Part shown: positions 38,333-46,771 of the stretch, piece after piece
Layout: the number at the start of each line of letters is the position of its first letter
How positions within the stretch are numbered: position 1 is the stretch's first letter
Assembly (NCBI GenBank): GCA_047601665.1
Contig: JASGIT010000001.1
Location: 4,278,001 to 4,342,000 of the forward strand
DNA length: 64,000 nucleotides
DNA from: JASGIT01 sp047601665
GTDB taxonomy: Bacteria > Pseudomonadota > Gammaproteobacteria > Burkholderiales > Burkholderiaceae_C
Direction of reading: 5' to 3'
Notes under the pieces: model-generated
Seen by the model: the letters and a program-made list of their open reading frames with translations, nothing else
Databases searched by the model: none
Told to the model about the DNA's origin: nothing
Made by a program: the position numbers and the translations under genes

Positions 38333-38718
38333 GTAATCCCCTTCTGCACCACCATGCCAGGGCGTTCGACACTGGCCGCCCCAATCCCCTGCTGCTGCCC
38401 CCCCTCGAATCCCACGGCAGGCGGAGCCGAGGATCGACAGGCGCGTCATCGTAAAGAGCGGCACGGACGACCGCGACTGCGCTGCAGCCGAGCGACTGCA
38501 CGCCTGGTGCGCTGCCAATCGGACAGTATGTGACCTCTGACGCAGTGCGCGCCATTCCCGGTAGCGCCAACCATATTCAGAGGTTTTATGGATGAAATAG
38601 ACAGCTATGCTCTTTTATCAGTAGTTTTCTTCCACAAATAATGCACACTAGCTTTTTTCTCTAAAATACGTAGAATTCCTCTGATTGTTTCAACTTTTCC
38701 TCCATTTTAGGAATAAAT
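38333..38718. other. Intergenic region ending in the hipBA promoter
   Basis: The first ~230 bases are GC-rich with no gene seen. From about 38575 the sequence turns strongly AT-rich up to the hipB start, marking the promoter and probably the junction between the siderophore locus and acquired DNA. Confidence 0.4.
38697..38713. promoter_or_regulatory. Candidate HipB operator overlapping hipB RBS
   Basis: The inverted repeat TTCCT-N7-AGGAA lies 6 bases before the hipB ATG, and its right arm contains the AGGA ribosome-binding site. HipB of E. coli binds TATCC-N8-GGATA, so the layout is similar. Binding here would block both transcription and ribosome access. Inference from position and symmetry only. 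Confidence 0.4.
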
Positions 38719-39042
38719 ATGGTGGATTTTTCGCTTGCTCTGCCTGATGAGGTTTGCTCCGAACTGGGCAAACGAACCCGCGCACGTCGGCTGATGCTGA
38801 ACTTGTCGGTGCAAGAGCTCGCGCGTCGAGTCGGAATCTCGGACAAGACACTCAGCCAGTTCGAGCGTACTGGCCGGTGCACGCTGGAGACCTTCGTGCG
38901 CATCCTGGAATCGCTGAACGCACTGCCGGACCTGGCCACCGTACTCCTGACCCAGCCGCGCTCCATCGAGGACATGCGGCACAAGGCAGCCAGCAGCACC
39001 CGACAGCGGGCCTATACCAAGCACCGGAAGAGCGCCCCGTGA
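38719..39042 (+). CDS. hipB: HipB-like antitoxin (Xre HTH)
   Basis: This 107-residue protein has a central Xre/Cro-type helix-turn-helix (about 18-72, GKRTRARRLMLNLSVQELAR then GISDKTLSQFERTG). It is typical of HipB antitoxins, which bind the operon promoter and the HipA kinase. Its stop overlaps the hipA GTG start (GTGA), and an AGGA ribosome-binding site precedes its ATG. The basic Ser/Arg/Lys-rich C-terminal tail is probably the flexible, protease-sensitive end. Transcription is presumably autoregulated through the inverted repeat just upstream. Confidence 0.88.
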   Translation: MVDFSLALPDEVCSELGKRTRARRLMLNLSVQELARRVGISDKTLSQFERTGRCTLETFVRILESLNALPDLATVLLTQPRSIEDMRHKAASSTRQRAYTKHRKSAP

Positions 39043-40286
39043 AGGAGTTGCGGGTCATTTACCACGGTCTGGGCGCACCTGTCGTCGTAGGCCTGCTTGC
39101 CGACGATGGCCAGGACGTTCTGTTCCAGTACACACCCCAGGCCCTGGAGCTGGGACTGGAACTGTCGCCGATCCGGCTGCCACTGCGCGCAGCTGCCTAT
39201 CCCGATCGCCGCGCCGACTATGCCCGGCTGCACGACGTGCCGGGGCTGGTCTACGACTCGCTGCCGGACGGCTGGGGCTACCAGCTGATGCACCGCCGGA
39301 TGAAGGCGCGCGGCATCGACCCCAACCGGGCTTCGACCCTGGACCGGCTGGCCTTCCTGGGCGACAACACGATGGGGGCGTTGACCTATGCACCGGCGCT
39401 GACCGATGTCCAGGATTCCCGCGACCTGACCCTGCTCGAGCTCGCGCAAGAGGTTCAGGCGGTCCTCACCGACGAGGGGCACCAGGTCTTGGCCGAACTC
39501 GCCCGTGCCGGCGGTTCACCCGGGGGCGCCCGCCCGAAAGCCCTGGTCCATTTCAACCCGGCCACCGGCCGGATGAGCACACAGGCGAAGCAGGTGCCGG
39601 GCGCCGAGGCCTGGATCGTCAAGTTCCCGGGCTCCGACGATGCGCCCGACTGCTGCGCGCTGGAAGAGCTCTATGCAAGAGTGGCGCGCCACTGCCTGCT
39701 TGGCATCACGCCAACGCGGTTCTTTGCGCTGCCCGGCGGACACACCGCATTCGCCACCGAGCGCTTCGACCGCAGAGGAGGCCAGCGCATCCACGTGCAT
39801 TCCCTGGCGGGTCTGCTTCACGCCAACTTCCAGGAGCCGTCGGTCAGCTATGTGGATTTCTTCCGCGTGACGCGCCGCCTGACCCGGGATCAGCGGGAAC
39901 TCAAGAAGGCTGTTCAGCGATGCGTCTACAACGTGCTCATGAACAACCGCGACGACCACGCCAAGAACCTTGCGTTCATTCTCGAACCTGATGGCAACTG
40001 GCGCCTGGCGCCCCCGTTCGACCTGACCTTCTGTCCTGGCTATCAAGGCGAGCACTTCATGGACGTGGCCGGCGAGGGGAAGGCGCCGACCCGGGGGCAT
40101 GTGCTGCAGGCGGCACGGGAAGCAGGTCTGCCGCCCGCTGTCGCCGAAGCAGCCATCGACGAGGTCCTGTCGCTGGCCACGCCCAGCGTCCTGCTGGCCA
40201 TGGCCCAAGACCTGCCCTTGCGGCCAAGCACCGTCGACACGGTCCAAGAGGCCATGCAGGAGCATCACGCACGGCTCGCGCGCTAG
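39039..40286 (+). CDS. hipA: HipA-like serine/threonine kinase toxin
   Basis: This 415-residue protein uses a GTG start coupled to hipB. Features of the HipA family are visible: an N-terminal HipA_N domain (YDSLPDGWGYQLMHRRM), the phosphate-binding loop GGSPGGARPKALV near 162-174, and the kinase core NRDDHAKNLAF followed by PPFDLTFCP. The catalytic Asp in NRDDHAKN and the Mg-binding Asp in FDL are both present, so the kinase looks active. Known HipA kinases phosphorylate glutamyl-tRNA synthetase (or related targets) and halt growth until neutralised by HipB. This pair begins the accessory region. Confidence 0.9.
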   Translation: MKELRVIYHGLGAPVVVGLLADDGQDVLFQYTPQALELGLELSPIRLPLRAAAYPDRRADYARLHDVPGLVYDSLPDGWGYQLMHRRMKARGIDPNRASTLDRLAFLGDNTMGALTYAPALTDVQDSRDLTLLELAQEVQAVLTDEGHQVLAELARAGGSPGGARPKALVHFNPATGRMSTQAKQVPGAEAWIVKFPGSDDAPDCCALEELYARVARHCLLGITPTRFFALPGGHTAFATERFDRRGGQRIHVHSLAGLLHANFQEPSVSYVDFFRVTRRLTRDQRELKKAVQRCVYNVLMNNRDDHAKNLAFILEPDGNWRLAPPFDLTFCPGYQGEHFMDVAGEGKAPTRGHVLQAAREAGLPPAVAEAAIDEVLSLATPSVLLAMAQDLPLRPSTVDTVQEAMQEHHARLAR

Positions 40287-40435
40287 GCGTAGACGCAGCG
40301 GAGAACGCAAGACGCATCGGGACAATTGGTGGCCTTCTGCGGACTCCAGCCGGACGGATGCCTGGCAGACAGCGCTTGCCGCGGAAGGCCTTAGAACACG
40401 GCGATCATCGACGCCCGCAGGCCGCCTCGGGCGGT

Positions 40436-40645
40436 TCACGCGCCTTGCTCGGCGATCCATTGGCGTATGGCCTCTGCGCGCCACGCGGTCACGTTGGCCG
40501 AGAGCTTCACCGGCGCGGGAAAGCTGCCGTCGAGAACGCGGCGCCACAAGGTGGACTTGGAAAAGGGAACGAAAAGCAGCACCTGCGCCTGGCGCAGGAA
40601 GCCCGTTTCGGGCAGCACGGGAGCACGTTGGGGGTAAGTTTGCAT
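40436..40645 (-). CDS. AlpA-family transcriptional regulator (prophage/island type)
   Basis: This 69-residue protein has a winged-helix pattern typical of AlpA: GFLRQAQVLLFVPFSKSTLW for the HTH, then a wing of the form GSFPAPVKLSANVTAWRAEAI. The start chosen is ATG 40645; an upstream extension to 40858 does not resemble the family. AlpA proteins control excision or integrase genes on genomic islands, but no intact integrase lies immediately beside it, so it may be an island remnant. Confidence 0.78.
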   Translation of the reverse strand: MQTYPQRAPVLPETGFLRQAQVLLFVPFSKSTLWRRVLDGSFPAPVKLSANVTAWRAEAIRQWIAEQGA

Positions 40646-41946
40646 GGTTCGACTCCGCACCGGCACACGCCGGTCGATGGCCGACCCACTCGTTCGCATG
40701 GGGCTTGAGGTCTGGATCACACCCACGCTAGAGACGCAACACTCGGACGCGCACCGCCGACGTCCCCTGGGCGGTGCGGGATGGAATGAACAAGGCGCGC
40801 GTGCACCACGCCGCGCTACTGCTGGCTGCAAGAAGGGATTCCCGGGCGGCGCGCGCAAGGCGGCGCTGGTGTCCGATCAGCGAGTGACCGGCGGCCTCAT
40901 TCGGACGAACAGATGCCAGCGCATGTGCACGCTGGGCGAGGAATCAAGAAGCGACACCGCGTCCAGGCTGACAGGCGCTCGATGATGAAGGCAGGCTCCA
41001 GGGCTGGTCGGGTTCAGGAACCAGCTGTCCTTAGCCCTTGCGGCACGACATCCTCCTGGGCTACCCGAACGCTAGCGCACGGCAGATCGCTCGGCAATGA
41101 CCTTGCGCCACGCCGCCACGTGTTGAGACCGAATGGCCCGCAGGGACGCTGGAATCGGCGTGCAGCGCTTCCCGCCGGCGCGGCCCCGTGGCGGTGCAGG
41201 CGGCGATGGCGAAGCTGGTCCGGGGACCGCGCGATTGATCGACTGCCCCGTGCACAGGCGTTCGCGTCGCCATCCGCCGCTCAAGGTAGACCGCAAGCGG
41301 CCGCGTGAAGAACGCCTGGACTGTTCTTGTGAAGCCCAGGCGGCGTTAGTAAAATTTCTCGCTGAATATTTTACTAGCGGCCAACGCTATTAAAGCCGCC
41401 TTAACCGTCAGCAACGGTCCCGTCGCAGATGACGCCGAGTTGGGGCGGGCCGCCTGACGGCCGACACGCGAGATGCGGCCCCGGACATCCGGCGTGCCGA
41501 CGACTTGCAACGCCCAGCAGATCGCTACCATGTGCCATGCGCAGGTAACCGCAGGGCATCAGGGTGTCGAATGCTGCCACTCTTGGACACGGGCCTTATG
41601 TGGCCCACAAATTCGGCAAGTGGCGGAGTCTGCTGAGCGCTTGCTATTGGCCGTTCTCGCCTGATCACGCGCATACTGCAGAAGCCAGCAATCGACCCGA
41701 AGCCGCCGTTGGGCAACACTTTCCAAAAACTGCCGTTCATCCACTACCCGCTGGCTGGCAGTCCAGAACGTGCTTCTGAGTGCCCGGTCCCTTCTTGCTG
41801 GCAAGATATAGTTTGCCTAGTTGACGCCTGCCGGGTTTTGCAGCATTTTTATATCTGGATATTTAAACAGGCACCCCTTTGCAAACTCAAGCTGCAAGCC
41901 ATTTTCAGGAGGAATCAGTGTCCAGAATATATTGCACGATCCAGTT
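40646..41946. other. Non-coding or decayed stretch between alpA and the cassette array
   Basis: About 1.3 kb with no gene I can support. Frames of 60-130 codons exist on both strands but show no recognisable domain. An AT-rich hairpin lies at 41347-41376. Base composition is mixed, consistent with accumulated fragments between the AlpA gene and the integron cassettes. Confidence 0.4.
41347..41376. repeat. AT-rich perfect inverted repeat
   Basis: TAGTAAAAT, 12 bases, ATTTTACTA: a perfect 9-base dyad in otherwise GC-rich DNA. It is not followed by a T-run, so a terminator is doubtful. It could be an operator or a recombination site. Confidence 0.45.
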
Positions 41947-41982
41947 TATCCCGCAGGTGTTGCGGGATACATCACGTTAGAC
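41947..41982 (+). other. Partial integron attC: hairpin plus GTTAGAC core at cassette start
   Basis: TATCCCGCA-GGTGT-TGCGGGATA forms a perfect 9-base stem (41947-41969), followed by CACGTTAGAC, whose GTTAGAC (41976-41982) matches the attC/attI core GTTRRRY. The matching RYYYAAC on the left is missing. This is the 5' boundary of the first gene cassette, whose ATG follows 11 bases later. Confidence 0.55.
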
Positions 41983-42188
41983 AGCAGAACAACATGGCGC
42001 TTGAACTCGACGAATACCTCTGGCGGATGGTCAATGAGCATATGACGCAGGCTCGGCACCAGGAGACTTTGCGATCATCGATGACTACGCTACTCGTGAC
42101 CCTCTCAGGTGCACTCGTCGCTCTGGTCACGTTCGACCGGCAACTGACCTATTCGGATCTTCCTGCCGCTTGCCTGCAGATCTTCTTA

Positions 42189-43031
42189 GAGCGTGTTTAC
42201 GATCTCTTTCCCGACAATCCTTGTGTGAAGAGAAAGCAGTACCCAAGCGACATCAGTCGAGAGAAGTTTGCCGAGATCGAGCCGCTGCTGCGCAGCGTTC
42301 GGCGCAGCACCAAACCGATCAAGCAGGATCTGTACGAGGTGTTCTGTGCAGTGCTGTACCTGCTTCGCACGGGTTGTCAGTGGCGCTATCTGCCGCCGCA
42401 GTTCCCCAAGTGGCACAACGTCTATGCGTACTGGCGCAAGTGGAGCGAACCTGACCAGCACGGAGTGAGCGTGCTGGAGCAGGCTTTAAAAAAATCAGGT
42501 TGGCGCGGCCCGAGAGAGACTGGGGCGCAACGCTTGCAGCGCGTTCTTGATCGTGGACGCGCAGAGCGTGAAGAACACGGACACGGCAGGGTTTAAGGGC
42601 TATGACGCAGGCAAGAAAGTCTCGGGCATCAAGCGACACATCGCGGTGGACACCCAGGGGCTACCCCATGCAGTGGTGGTAACCACAGCCGAAGTGACTG
42701 ATCGCAAAGGAGCGCTTGCGGCATTCAAGCGCTGCAAGCAGTCGTTGGGGCAGGTGCAAAGCGTGCTGACGGACAGCGGCTACACAGGCGAGCCCTTCGC
42801 GCAGGGCCTCAAGGACATCCTGGGTGAGCATGTGACGGTGCAGATTGCCAAGCGAAGCGAACTGCACGCCTTCAAGGTCATGCCCAAGCGCTGGATCGTC
42901 GAGCGCAGCTTTGCCTGGCTGGAGAAGAATCGCAGGCTGTGGAAGAACTGCGAGCGTTGGCTCAACACCAGCTTGCAGTTCGTCCACTTGGCGTTTCTGG
43001 CTCTGCTGCTCAGGAGATCGTAAACACGCTC
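42189..43031 (+). mobile_element. IS5-family insertion sequence (IS427-like), 843 bp
   Basis: Perfect 18-base terminal inverted repeats (GAGCGTGTTTACGATCTC at the left, its complement at the right) enclose two overlapping transposase frames. A TTA duplication flanks it (42186-42188 and 43032-43034), matching the YTAR/TTA preference of the IS427/IS1031 groups. The target was a cassette gene, so insertion came after cassette capture. Both ends and the target duplication are intact, so the event looks recent. Confidence 0.93.
42225..43023 (+). CDS. IS5-family DDE transposase, made by frameshift on A7
   Basis: The first frame (GTG 42225 to 42596) encodes the N-terminal DUF4096-type part (REKFAEIEPLLRS, LYLLRTGCQWRYLPPQFPKW). 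The second frame (to 43023) encodes the DDE catalytic part (IVDAQSVKNT with the first Asp, LTDSGYTG with the second Asp, RWIVERSFAWLEKNRRLWK with the Glu). They are joined at a run of seven A (42488-42494) by a +1 (or -2) shift, as reported for this IS group. Catalytic residues are all present, so the element may be active. The first frame is also open upstream into the interrupted cassette gene. Confidence 0.88.
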
Positions 43032-43305
43032 TTAGGCGTGTTTGGCGTCTTGTTTTCGGCCAAGCATTACGAGCGGTTCAACTTCCACATCTCACGCGTA
43101 CCTGCATTTCGCGCAGAGATTGAGAAGCGATTCACCGGAGTGGATTGGAAGGAACTTCGTGCGGCTGCCGACAAGTACCACGAGAAGAGCTTTCCGAAAT
43201 TGGTCAAGTGGCCACGTCAGAACCAGCTATGGCTGGTCCTGCACTCCGTGAATAGTGTGGTGGGTTTAGTTCTTGCCTTGGCTATCGCGTGGCACTAAGG
43301 CTGCT

Positions 43306-43336
43306 GTCTAACGTGCCGATCACCTTCACGTAAGGC
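43306..43336 (+). other. Very short attC-like site
   Basis: GTCTAACGTG, 11 bases, CACGTAAGGC: the outer arms pair and the left core GTCTAAC is perfect. The right core is GTAAGGC instead of GTTRRRY, and the whole site is only 31 bases against a usual minimum near 55-60. It lies exactly between the first and second cassette genes, so it is probably an internally deleted attC. Confidence 0.55.
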
Positions 43337-43340
43337 CTCT

Positions 43341-43766
43341 ATGACCGCTCTTAGCAAAGTGAAAGATGGCTTCCTTGAGCACATAGGAGCCGCCTGCGCT
43401 GCAGCGGTTGTTACGTTGCTCGGATGGATCCTTTATCAGATTGTACCCGTACTAGTGCCAGCTATTGAGTCCGGCATATCGCTGCGCATAATTCTGGCCT
43501 TACTCCTACTATCCATAATTCTCAATATCGCGCTTGCTTTTATGTGTTGGCGCGTATCACGTCCCACTAAGCTAACACTCCGCTTCGGGATTCTCTGGGA
43601 CAAGGAGAAGAACCCTCATTGCCCTGTTTGTAGAAATGCAGGCCTTAGGTTTGGCGTATACAACGAAAGACCTTCGTATTTCTGTAATCCATGCGCAAAG
43701 GTCTATAACATTGTAGATGCTGCGTGTAACTCGCTCAAGCCTGAAGAAGCACTTGCTCGTCTATAG
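43341..43766 (+). CDS. Cassette-encoded membrane protein with C-terminal zinc ribbon
   Basis: This 141-residue protein starts 4 bases after the short attC and its TAG stop abuts the next attC, so it fills one integron cassette. Two hydrophobic segments (about 17-36 and 47-72) are followed by a soluble tail with C-x2-C (CPVCRNAG, about 94-97) and C-x2-C (CNPCAKVY, about 116-119), a zinc-ribbon layout. AT content is higher than in the surrounding DNA, as usual for captured cassettes. I do not recognise a named family and assign no function. Confidence 0.78.
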   Translation: MTALSKVKDGFLEHIGAACAAAVVTLLGWILYQIVPVLVPAIESGISLRIILALLLLSIILNIALAFMCWRVSRPTKLTLRFGILWDKEKNPHCPVCRNAGLRFGVYNERPSYFCNPCAKVYNIVDAACNSLKPEEALARL

Positions 43767-43826
43767 GCCTAACAATTCATTCGAGCCGATGCCGCTTCGC
43801 GGCGCGGCTTAACTCCAGCGTTGAGC
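43767..43826 (+). other. Integron attC site (60 bp)
   Basis: GCCTAAC at 43767-43773 and GTTGAGC at 43820-43826 match the RYYYAAC/GTTRRRY cores. Between them the CCGATGCCGCTTCGCGGCGC stem and the right-hand GGCGCGGCTTAACTC closely resemble the classic aadA-type attC. It starts one base after the stop codon of the preceding cassette gene. No integron integrase gene is visible in the window. Confidence 0.9.
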
Positions 43827-44047
43827 GTCCGCTTTCATACGCATCCACTGGCCGCTCCTGGCCGATTGGAGCCGACTGAGTGAACATGCCTTTCGGACGT
43901 TCACGTTCCACGTCGACTGTTCAAAACCTCTGGAATACGCAACTTATCCCCAATGCTGAGATAGCCATCGTAAGCATTCTGAAACTGCCACGGGATCACG
44001 TCGTGCCGCAGTGGTCTCACTCCAGCGTCATGAGCTGCCTATGCCTA

Positions 44048-44915
44048 CTACGTCCATCCATTGCTCGCTCTCGGAATCACGCTGCCGGGGGCGTGGGGGT
44101 CCTCGGCGATTCCGGGTACAGAAGACCACTCGGCCTTCAACGCAGAAAATGCCAGCATCGCAATGCAGAAGGCGTCATCGATCTGCCCAGGCATGAACTG
44201 CCGACGCATTGCATGCAAGCGATCCTGCGCCGCGGGATGGCTCGGCGTGGCGTCCCACTGTGGATGACTCAACACCACGAGCGCAAAGCCAGCGAAATAA
44301 ACCCCGAGGCGGCGCTTGCGCAGGACCAAGTCGGCCGGCGCGCCCGCACGGGCGCAATAGGCATCGACCTGCTGCAGGAGGAATTCGGTGGAACTGGTCG
44401 CAAGAGAGCTCCTCCTTCCAGGCGTCCTGCGGAGCGGCGTCCTGTGCACATGCCGCGCCTTCCTGCTGGTGCCGCAGGTAGCGCACCTCGTGCAGAATGG
44501 CCCAGCCCGCCGCAAACATCGCAAGTTCGGCGGCGGCGCGCGCTTCCGGCTCCGAATCAGGACTCGGCAAGTGCCCCGGCTCTGGCAGGCCTAGCAACGA
44601 CACCGCTTTTGGATCGGGCACGTCGCGAATCTCGATGGCCAGTCGCAAGAGCGCCCTGAAGCGTCCGTGCCGCACAGCATTGCCATCCTCGACAAGCGTC
44701 GAATGGACCGCCGCATAGCTTTCCCAGGCGGCGAACGCACAGACCCACATCACGCGCAAGGCGCGGTGGTCGAAATGCACATAGCGATAGGCCCCGCCTG
44801 CGAGCGTCACCCCGCCTCCATCGGTCATCAGACAGAACTCCACCTGAAGTTCGTCCCACAGCGCCTGCAATTCATCTCTGCGCTCGGGTGCAATACCGAA
44901 AAGCAGGTTTCTCAT
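44048..44915 (-). pseudogene. Putative metallopeptidase-like protein, frameshifted
   Basis: The gene reads from ATG 44915 (GAGGGG upstream) through a well-formed N-terminal half to GWAILHEVRYLRHQQEG and EELSCDQF, then loses frame near 44389. The continuing frame begins TEFLLQQVDAYCARAG and ends at 44048. Restoring two bases would give CDQFATEFLL, a natural join. HEVRYLRH followed by an EExxCDxFA segment recalls zinc-peptidase-like proteins of the phage-exclusion (Lit/U49) type, but the HExxH second His is replaced by Tyr, so this is a guess. The gene is probably inactive. It lies antisense to its neighbours in a cluster of decayed conflict genes. Confidence 0.55.
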
Positions 44916-44933
44916 GCCCCCTCGAACCATGGC

Positions 44934-45122
44934 GCGCCAGCGAAGTTCATTCCCGTCATTCGGCAGTCAGGCCAGCCCCGCCAGTTGCCCGACGAGTTGG
45001 CGGGGCGCATGTACGTGGACCTTTCCGATGGTCCCGAACTGCACCTCAATGTGCAGCATCTCGTGCGGGAACTGCACAACATCGCGGTCCCGTTGCCGCC
45101 TCTTGGACAGCGGCCGTTCTAG
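44934..45122 (+). pseudogene. C-terminal remnant of a TIR/SEFIR-like domain protein
   Basis: About 62 codons are open to a TAG at 45120 and read KFIPVIRQSG, LPDELAGRMYVDLSDG, then LVRELHNIAVPLPPLG. This succession (a strand with IPV, an LxxxLxGRxYVDLS segment, a closing helix and a PPLG end) is the usual C-terminal third of bacterial TIR/SEFIR domains. There is no start and no upstream portion, since an opposite-strand gene occupies that space. I interpret it as a remnant. It lies 17 bases before the nuclease pseudogene, which suggests a former two-gene defence unit. Confidence 0.45.
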
Positions 45123-45139
45123 GCCTTGTGGAGCTTGCC

Positions 45140-46370
45140 ATGGACCGACTGAACGCCGAGCGCATTGCAAGGGAACTGGAGTTCCCCCGGACTTCTTCGA
45201 CCCGCCCGACCCACGTCCCGATCACTGGCCCGACAACCCCGAGTTGCGCCGGGCCGTGGACTGGTTCAAGAGCTTTATCCCGCCAGCGCAATGGGTGCAG
45301 TGCCGGGAACAGGCGGCTCGCCGGTTGTACTTGAGCGCGAAGGGCATCGGCGCTGGGGACAGCCGCTTCTTCGATGCCAAGGACGGCTTCGTCCTGGCCG
45401 AGGCCCTGCTGGACCACATCGGCAACTACGACTATGTCTTTGGCTCCAGGGTCGTTCCCATATTCCAAGCCATCGGACGCGACCTGGATCTGCTGCAGCA
45501 GGTCGATGGCCTCGCTCCGCACGTTCAGCGCATGGTCGACAAGGAACGCGGACAGCCCAACGGAGGCCTCTTCGAGCTACTGGTTGTCGCTTGCTACCAG
45601 CGTGCGGGCGCCAGCGTCGCCTTCGTCGAGGAACAGCCGGGCCAGGGTCAGACCCACGACATGGATGTCACGCTCCAAGGGCGCACCTGGGCCATCGAAT
45701 GCAAGCGCATGGAGACAGGAGAGTACGGTGAGAGCGAGCGTCTCCAGATAGGACGGCTGTGGTCCGAGAGTTCTTCACATCTGGCGCGCGGTGAACACAA
45801 CACCCTGTGCCAGGTCTGCTTCCAAGTGGAGCTCAAGACATTCCCGCAGAACTACCTCCCGGCCAAAGTCCTCGAGTGGCTGACGTCGGGCAAGAAGCCG
45901 TTGGCATGGGGAGACGCCACAGCGACTGGCAGTATCGCTGCGCTGGATCTGCGGCCGCTGCTGAAGGTGCTGTCCACGGACCTGGTGCTGGGCAGCAGCC
46001 ACGGGATCCTGGAACTGCTCACGGGTCGCTACGTTCGCAACGCCCACTACCGGACCCTGCTGCGGACCAGACCTGGCGACAATCCGCGCTACGTCGATGA
46101 GTGCGATCCGGCCGTTGTCCTGAACTGGGAGAGCCTGAGCGAGGATACGCTGAACAGCAAGGCGCGCGACATACGCAAGAAGTTGTCGGAAGCGAACGCC
46201 CAGTTCGCCCGAAGGACGACCGAGCATCGTCCACATCGGATTCGAGGCCGTCGAGGGCGACAAGGTCGAGCGCCCGCGCCACGCCAAGATTCTCGCCACG
46301 GCACGCCAGTTCACCCCGGAGCGCCAAGCAGCTCGAATACGTCTACTGCCATTACTTCGTGCCGGAAATC
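45140..46370 (+). pseudogene. PD-(D/E)XK nuclease-like protein, multiply frameshifted
   Basis: ATG 45140 (GGAG upstream) opens MDRLNAERIAREL, then one base is missing from a C-run near 45186. The main frame continues (FFDPPDPRPDHWPDNPEL) to about 46205. Two more shifts bring in IVHIGFEAVEGDKVER and KQLEYVYCHYFVPEI before a junction near 46370. The centre has GGLFELLVVACYQRAG, an Asp in THDMDVTLQGR and AIECKRMETGEYGE: the D-x(n)-E-x-K arrangement of PD-(D/E)XK nucleases. It was probably a restriction-like defence effector. Several independent indels argue for decay rather than a single sequencing error. Confidence 0.6.
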
Positions 46371-46707
46371 CCACCACCAGCAGATCGATCGTCGGCACCT
46401 TCATCATGCGCAGCGCCCCGTGAACCAAGGCGAGGTACTCCGGGGTCTCGGTGTAGCGATCATGCATCTGCGAGGGCCGGAAGCCATCGCCGGCCAGCAC
46501 GATTTCCGGACCGACTTCGTAGAACAGGCCATTAATCGGCACACACACCGTGGCACGGCGCTCAATTGCGGAGACCGTGGAAGAGTCCCGGGCAGTCGGA
46601 TAGCAAACCGACGGGAAGCTGGCGCACCGGATGTCGGCATGGATCACCCCGGTGACGTACTTAGTTTGGCCGAATCCGATGTCGACGGCCCTGACCACTG
46701 GTTTCAT
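46371..46707 (-). pseudogene. ParM/StbA-like actin fragment
   Basis: From ATG 46707 the frame reads MKPVVRAVDIGFGQTKYVTG, the phosphate-1 loop of actin-like ATPases (D-x-G-x-G-x-T/K), through GLFYEVGPEIVLAGDG to VPTIDLLVVGFPA, then loses similarity where it meets the nuclease pseudogene. Only about 110 of the usual ~320 residues remain. ParM-type proteins move plasmids or conjugative elements apart before division; this one cannot polymerise. It marks a recombination junction. Confidence 0.65.
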
Positions 46708-46771
46708 GAACAACTCCTGTCCTGGTTGAGGCAACGAGCGGCGTGGTTCGCACGCCGCTCACCCGCGATGC

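Larger units (their letters stand above)
41994..43298 (+). pseudogene. Cassette-encoded membrane protein interrupted by an IS5-family element
   Basis: Codons 1-65 (41994-42188) and the segment 43032-43298 join in frame once the insertion and its 3-base target duplication are removed, giving a 152-residue protein. It would have three hydrophobic segments (about 30-46, 58-75 and 131-149) around a soluble region with a KHYERFNFHIS-type start. The layout resembles small 2-3 TM proteins common in integron cassettes; a SLATT-like effector is one possibility I cannot confirm. The ATG lies 11 bases after the GTTAGAC core and the stop 7 bases before a GTCTAAC core, the usual tight packing of a cassette. 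The upstream half now reads straight into the transposase frame. Confidence 0.7.

Noticed and set aside
41342..41385. GCGTTAG...CCAACGC around the AT-rich hairpin as an attC site
   Set aside because: The cores face the wrong way (GTT...AAC instead of AAC...GTT) and the inner hairpin is unlike attC stems.
43880..44659. Plus-strand 259-codon frame after the attC
   Set aside because: The minus-strand frame has protein-like composition with a natural repair of one frameshift; the plus frame is Arg/Pro-rich without a domain.
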